A stretch of DNA of 9,439 bases from Klebsiella pneumoniae (GTDB lineage: Bacteria; Bacteroidota; Bacteroidia; Flavobacteriales; Flavobacteriaceae), in NCBI GenBank assembly GCA_943325355.2, contig CALPPA020000059.1, positions 1-9,439 of the forward strand, read 5' to 3'. The position numbers and the translations under genes are program-made. Within the stretch, counting starts at the first letter, position 1; each line of letters starts with the position of its first letter. The notes below the pieces were generated by a model. It ran no database searches. It was given only the letters and a program-made list of their open reading frames with translations, and was not told the DNA's origin. Shown here in pieces: positions 7,022 through 9,439 of this stretch.

Positions 7022-8449
7022 TTATGATCCGGATTTTCTAGCATCTAATTCTTTTTTTATTGCTCTTGCTTTTTCTTCTGTTAAATCATAATTTCTCATT
7101 ATCCACATAGCTGTTAGTGTGCCCAAAATTGGAATACCGGAAAAGAAAAGTCTTAAACCAGTAACAGCACCTTCGGGTTGTGTTGGAGCACCAGCTTTGA
7201 AAGCGACTGCTGACATAATTACGCCAGTTAGTAATCCTGCAATTGCAAAACCAAATTTTACCATCCACCAATAAATAGCGCCAAAAACTCCTTCTCGTCT
7301 TTTCCCCGATTCTAACTCATCCATATCACAAACATCAGCAGTCATGGACATCATTAGAGTAAATAAACTTCCGATACCAAAGGAAAAGAAAGGCAAAGCA
7401 AACAAAAACATATACGGTTTACCGGGAATAAATAGAAACCAAAGAAGAATATATCCAAAAATTGAAATGCCTTGACATATCAAAAACGCTCTCTTTTTCT
7501 CCATTTTTTTGGCTATCCAAGCTACAATGGGAATTACAATAAAAGTGGTTGCTAAAGCACCACAACATCCAAAAAGTGTAGGCCAAATACCTGCTGCTGC
7601 GGTATCACCATTGAAAAGGTAATATACAACAATGAAAAAGGTAAAACCAGCAACGGTATTGAAGGCATTAAAAATTAAAAAAGTAGCAATACAAAGCTTT
7701 CTAAAAGGTTTATTACCAAATGCTTCTTTGAAACTAATTAAAATTTCTTTTAAACTTCCGCCAATTGTTCTAAAAGTGAGTGGTTCTAAACTATCATCAA
7801 ACTGGGTTGATTTACTTTTAATGAATATTGCTGGAACCATAGCTAAAAGCATAAATACACTACCCACCCAAATGGCTAATGTTCTTGTGGCTGTATCTGC
7901 ATTTGGGAACCAAGAAGGATCGTACATAACCACCCAAAACCAAGGAGCAATAACCCAAGCCCATTGACCAATCCATTGAGAAATTGCCATAATGCTTGTG
8001 CGTTCGTGAAAATCATCACTCATTTCATAACCCATTGCTACATATGGAACACTGAAAATAGATAGACCAATATGAAATATGAGTGAAAAAGTAAGAAAAA
8101 AAGTGAAATTGTACAAAACACTATCTTCTCTATACAATTGCCACATAATCATAAATGCAATTCCCATAATAATAGCACCAATAAAAACATATTGTCTACG
8201 TCTCCCCCAAACCGATTTTGTGTTATCGGAAATAAATCCCATAATTGGATCAAAGAAAGCGTCTACTATTCTAGGCACAAAAAATAAAACACCCCACATC
8301 CAAGAAGGCATACCTAAATTTTCTACCAAAACCACCATAAAAATCCCTAAAGCAGCTGGAAACATTTGATTTGCTAACATTCCCAAACCAAAAGCAATTT
8401 TTTGACCCATAGGAACCATCTCTTTAGTATTTGAATTTTGATTTGACAT
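7022..8449 (-). CDS. GPH-family MFS sugar:cation symporter
   Basis: Inner-membrane secondary transporter, 475 aa, of the glycoside-pentoside-hexuronide:cation symporter branch of the major facilitator superfamily (MelB/XynB-like; MFS_2 type). The chain is a run of about twelve hydrophobic segments with cytoplasmic polar ends. The family signatures are visible: FFDPIMGFISDNTK (66-79) running into SVWGRRRQY (79-87), with Asp67 and the Arg cluster, and ADVCDMDELESGKRREG (371-387) followed by an aromatic helix ending at Lys398. No signal peptide is expected or seen. The gene lies 39 bases after the GH30 and 42 bases before the first GH17, so all three probably share one transcript. From context the cargo is glucose, laminaribiose or short beta-1,3-gluco-oligosaccharides, driven by H+ or Na+; the signal-less GH17s would act on what it delivers. 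Family confident; cargo inferred. Confidence 0.92.
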   Translation of the reverse strand: MSNQNSNTKEMVPMGQKIAFGLGMLANQMFPAALGIFMVVLVENLGMPSWMWGVLFFVPRIVDAFFDPIMGFISDNTKSVWGRRRQYVFIGAIIMGIAFMIMWQLYREDSVLYNFTFFLTFSLIFHIGLSIFSVPYVAMGYEMSDDFHERTSIMAISQWIGQWAWVIAPWFWVVMYDPSWFPNADTATRTLAIWVGSVFMLLAMVPAIFIKSKSTQFDDSLEPLTFRTIGGSLKEILISFKEAFGNKPFRKLCIATFLIFNAFNTVAGFTFFIVVYYLFNGDTAAAGIWPTLFGCCGALATTFIVIPIVAWIAKKMEKKRAFLICQGISIFGYILLWFLFIPGKPYMFLFALPFFSFGIGSLFTLMMSMTADVCDMDELESGKRREGVFGAIYWWMVKFGFAIAGLLTGVIMSAVAFKAGAPTQPEGAVTGLRLFFSGIPILGTLTAMWIMRNYDLTEEKARAIKKELDARKSGS

Positions 8450-8488
8450 ATTTGAAGAATTAAGAGTTATACTATTATTTGTTGTTTT

Positions 8489-9439
8489 TTATGATTTGAT
8501 AATCACGGTTTGCAATGCTTTTGCATCGATGGAAATTATTTTTATTTTGTTGTTTAGTTTTATTTCTAAACTTTGTTTTTCAGCTGTTGGATTAAAAACA
8601 ACCACTGCAATTGTTCCATCTGGATTTTTTACAGCAGTCGCCATAAGGTCTTTGTGATTAATTGTACAACCTATTTTTATTGCTCCAGGTCTCATAAATT
8701 TGCTGAAATGAGCCATAGTATAATACAAAGGTGTGAAATAAACTTCATCCTTTTCTGGAGCAACAATTACTGGAGCAACACACCAGTTTTTAAACCAGTT
8801 TGGACCACCTTGAGTATCTAAAACCATATTCCAATCGACCCAACCATCGACCCAATTGTTCAAGCATCCAATAATATCTAATGCATAACGATTCACAGGA
8901 GCATATTTTGGGTGCAAATGTTTGTCTTTCTCAGATGCCCAATCCCAACCCCAATCTGTAGCTTCTTTTTTCCAATACCAAGCATCATCATTCCAGTGTG
9001 GAATTTCAGAATCTACACAAGCCTCGGTTTGAATCAAATATTTATTTGGGGATTTTTCGTGTGCATATTGTAATTCCTTCGGGAAATAATCATAGGTGCT
9101 TTCATACCAATGAATAGCCAAACCATCATAATATTTAGATGATTTTTCATCTTTATACATCACGTCAACCCATTCTTTTATTCCGGCTCTGTTTTGGTCA
9201 TAACCCAATATTTTTATATCTTCCCAACCGTCATTTTCTAATTTTGGTCCTAAATGATTTTGAACAAAATCAGTCATTTCTTTAGGCGAAAACAGGGTGC
9301 TTTCCCAGTTGTTTCCGTTTCCGTGTGGCTCATTTATTACGGTTATTCCCCAAATATTAATTCCTTCTTTTTTGTAAGCTTCTAAATATTTTGAAAAATA
9401 CAAAGCAAATGAATCATTAAATTCGGGTAATAATTTTCC
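8489..9439 (-). CDS. GH30 glycosidase, partial (5' end beyond window edge)
   Basis: Family 30 retaining glycosidase; the C-terminal 316 residues are visible and the frame is open through base 9439. Residues at the edge (GKLLPEF) match the same block of the other GH30 (its residues 197-203), so roughly 190-200 residues are missing. The TTG at 9403 is an internal Leu, not a start. Seen: acid/base Glu in VINEPHG (9329-9331), HWYES, nucleophile Glu in IQTEAC (9023-9025), WVDWNMVLDTQGGPNW, and the closing beta-sandwich with AVVVFNPT and a C-terminal KALQTVIIKS. Between the nucleophile and the next helix it has about 26 more residues than the other GH30, rich in Trp, Asp and Lys (WYWKKEATDWGWDWASEKDK), which could shape a distinct substrate pocket. 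No sorting domain at the C-terminus. It is upstream of the symporter by 39 bases. Likely a beta-glucosidase or beta-1,6-glucanase; export cannot be judged without the N-terminus. Confidence 0.9.
   Translation of the reverse strand, partial: GKLLPEFNDSFALYFSKYLEAYKKEGINIWGITVINEPHGNGNNWESTLFSPKEMTDFVQNHLGPKLENDGWEDIKILGYDQNRAGIKEWVDVMYKDEKSSKYYDGLAIHWYESTYDYFPKELQYAHEKSPNKYLIQTEACVDSEIPHWNDDAWYWKKEATDWGWDWASEKDKHLHPKYAPVNRYALDIIGCLNNWVDGWVDWNMVLDTQGGPNWFKNWCVAPVIVAPEKDEVYFTPLYYTMAHFSKFMRPGAIKIGCTINHKDLMATAVKNPDGTIAVVVFNPTAEKQSLEIKLNNKIKIISIDAKALQTVIIKS

Noticed and set aside
6477..8369. Plus-strand frames of 96-112 codons (6477-6815, 7632-7967, 8079-8369)
   Set aside because: They are antisense to the well-supported GH17 and symporter genes and encode nothing recognisable; the reverse complement of long coding frames explains them.
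9401..9403. TTG as start codon of the GH30 at the right edge
   Set aside because: The frame stays open upstream to base 9439 and the residues there (GKLLPEF) match conserved GH30 sequence, so the TTG is an internal Leu and the gene is truncated by the window.
3613..9439. The two GH30 genes as a recent duplication
   Set aside because: They share family motifs but differ throughout, including a 26-residue length difference after the nucleophile, so they are old or separately acquired paralogues.

Overview
The window looks like a stretch of a Bacteroidota chromosome, most likely Flavobacterium or a close relative in the Flavobacteriaceae. The DNA is AT-rich, most genes have A-rich leaders rather than a clear Shine-Dalgarno, the secreted enzymes start with short Met-Lys signal peptides, and the enzyme families are those of flavobacterial laminarin loci. 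The organism assignment is inference; no rRNA or taxonomic marker is present.

All seven genes lie on the minus strand, so transcription runs from high to low coordinates. The order is: a GH30 glycosidase cut by the right edge (8489-9439), a GPH-type MFS sugar:cation symporter (7022-8449), a GH17 enzyme without signal peptide (6056-6979), a second GH17 overlapping the first by one base (5112-6056), a secreted GH30 (3613-5070), a secreted GH5 with a C-terminal CBM6-like module (1857-3599), and a secreted GH81 endo-beta-1,3-glucanase cut by the left edge (1-1634). Gaps between the first six genes are 13-42 bases, or the one-base TAATG overlap, as in an operon. The only larger gap (222 bases) precedes the GH81 gene, whose base composition also appears more GC-rich.

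Taken together this is a beta-1,3/1,6-glucan (laminarin-type or fungal/oomycete wall glucan) utilisation cluster. Inferred division of labour: GH81 cuts beta-1,3 chains internally; GH5 binds glucan through its CBM and trims it; the GH30 enzymes remove beta-1,6-linked or terminal glucose; the symporter takes oligosaccharides or glucose across the inner membrane; and the two signal-less GH17 enzymes may process beta-1,3-oligosaccharides in the cytoplasm. No SusC/SusD pair, GH3, GH16 or regulator is visible; these may lie beyond the edges. I saw no RNA genes, mobile elements, CRISPR arrays or broken genes. Every family here is known. What deserves attention is the arrangement: tandem, translationally coupled, apparently cytoplasmic GH17s beside a symporter, and two differently built GH30s.
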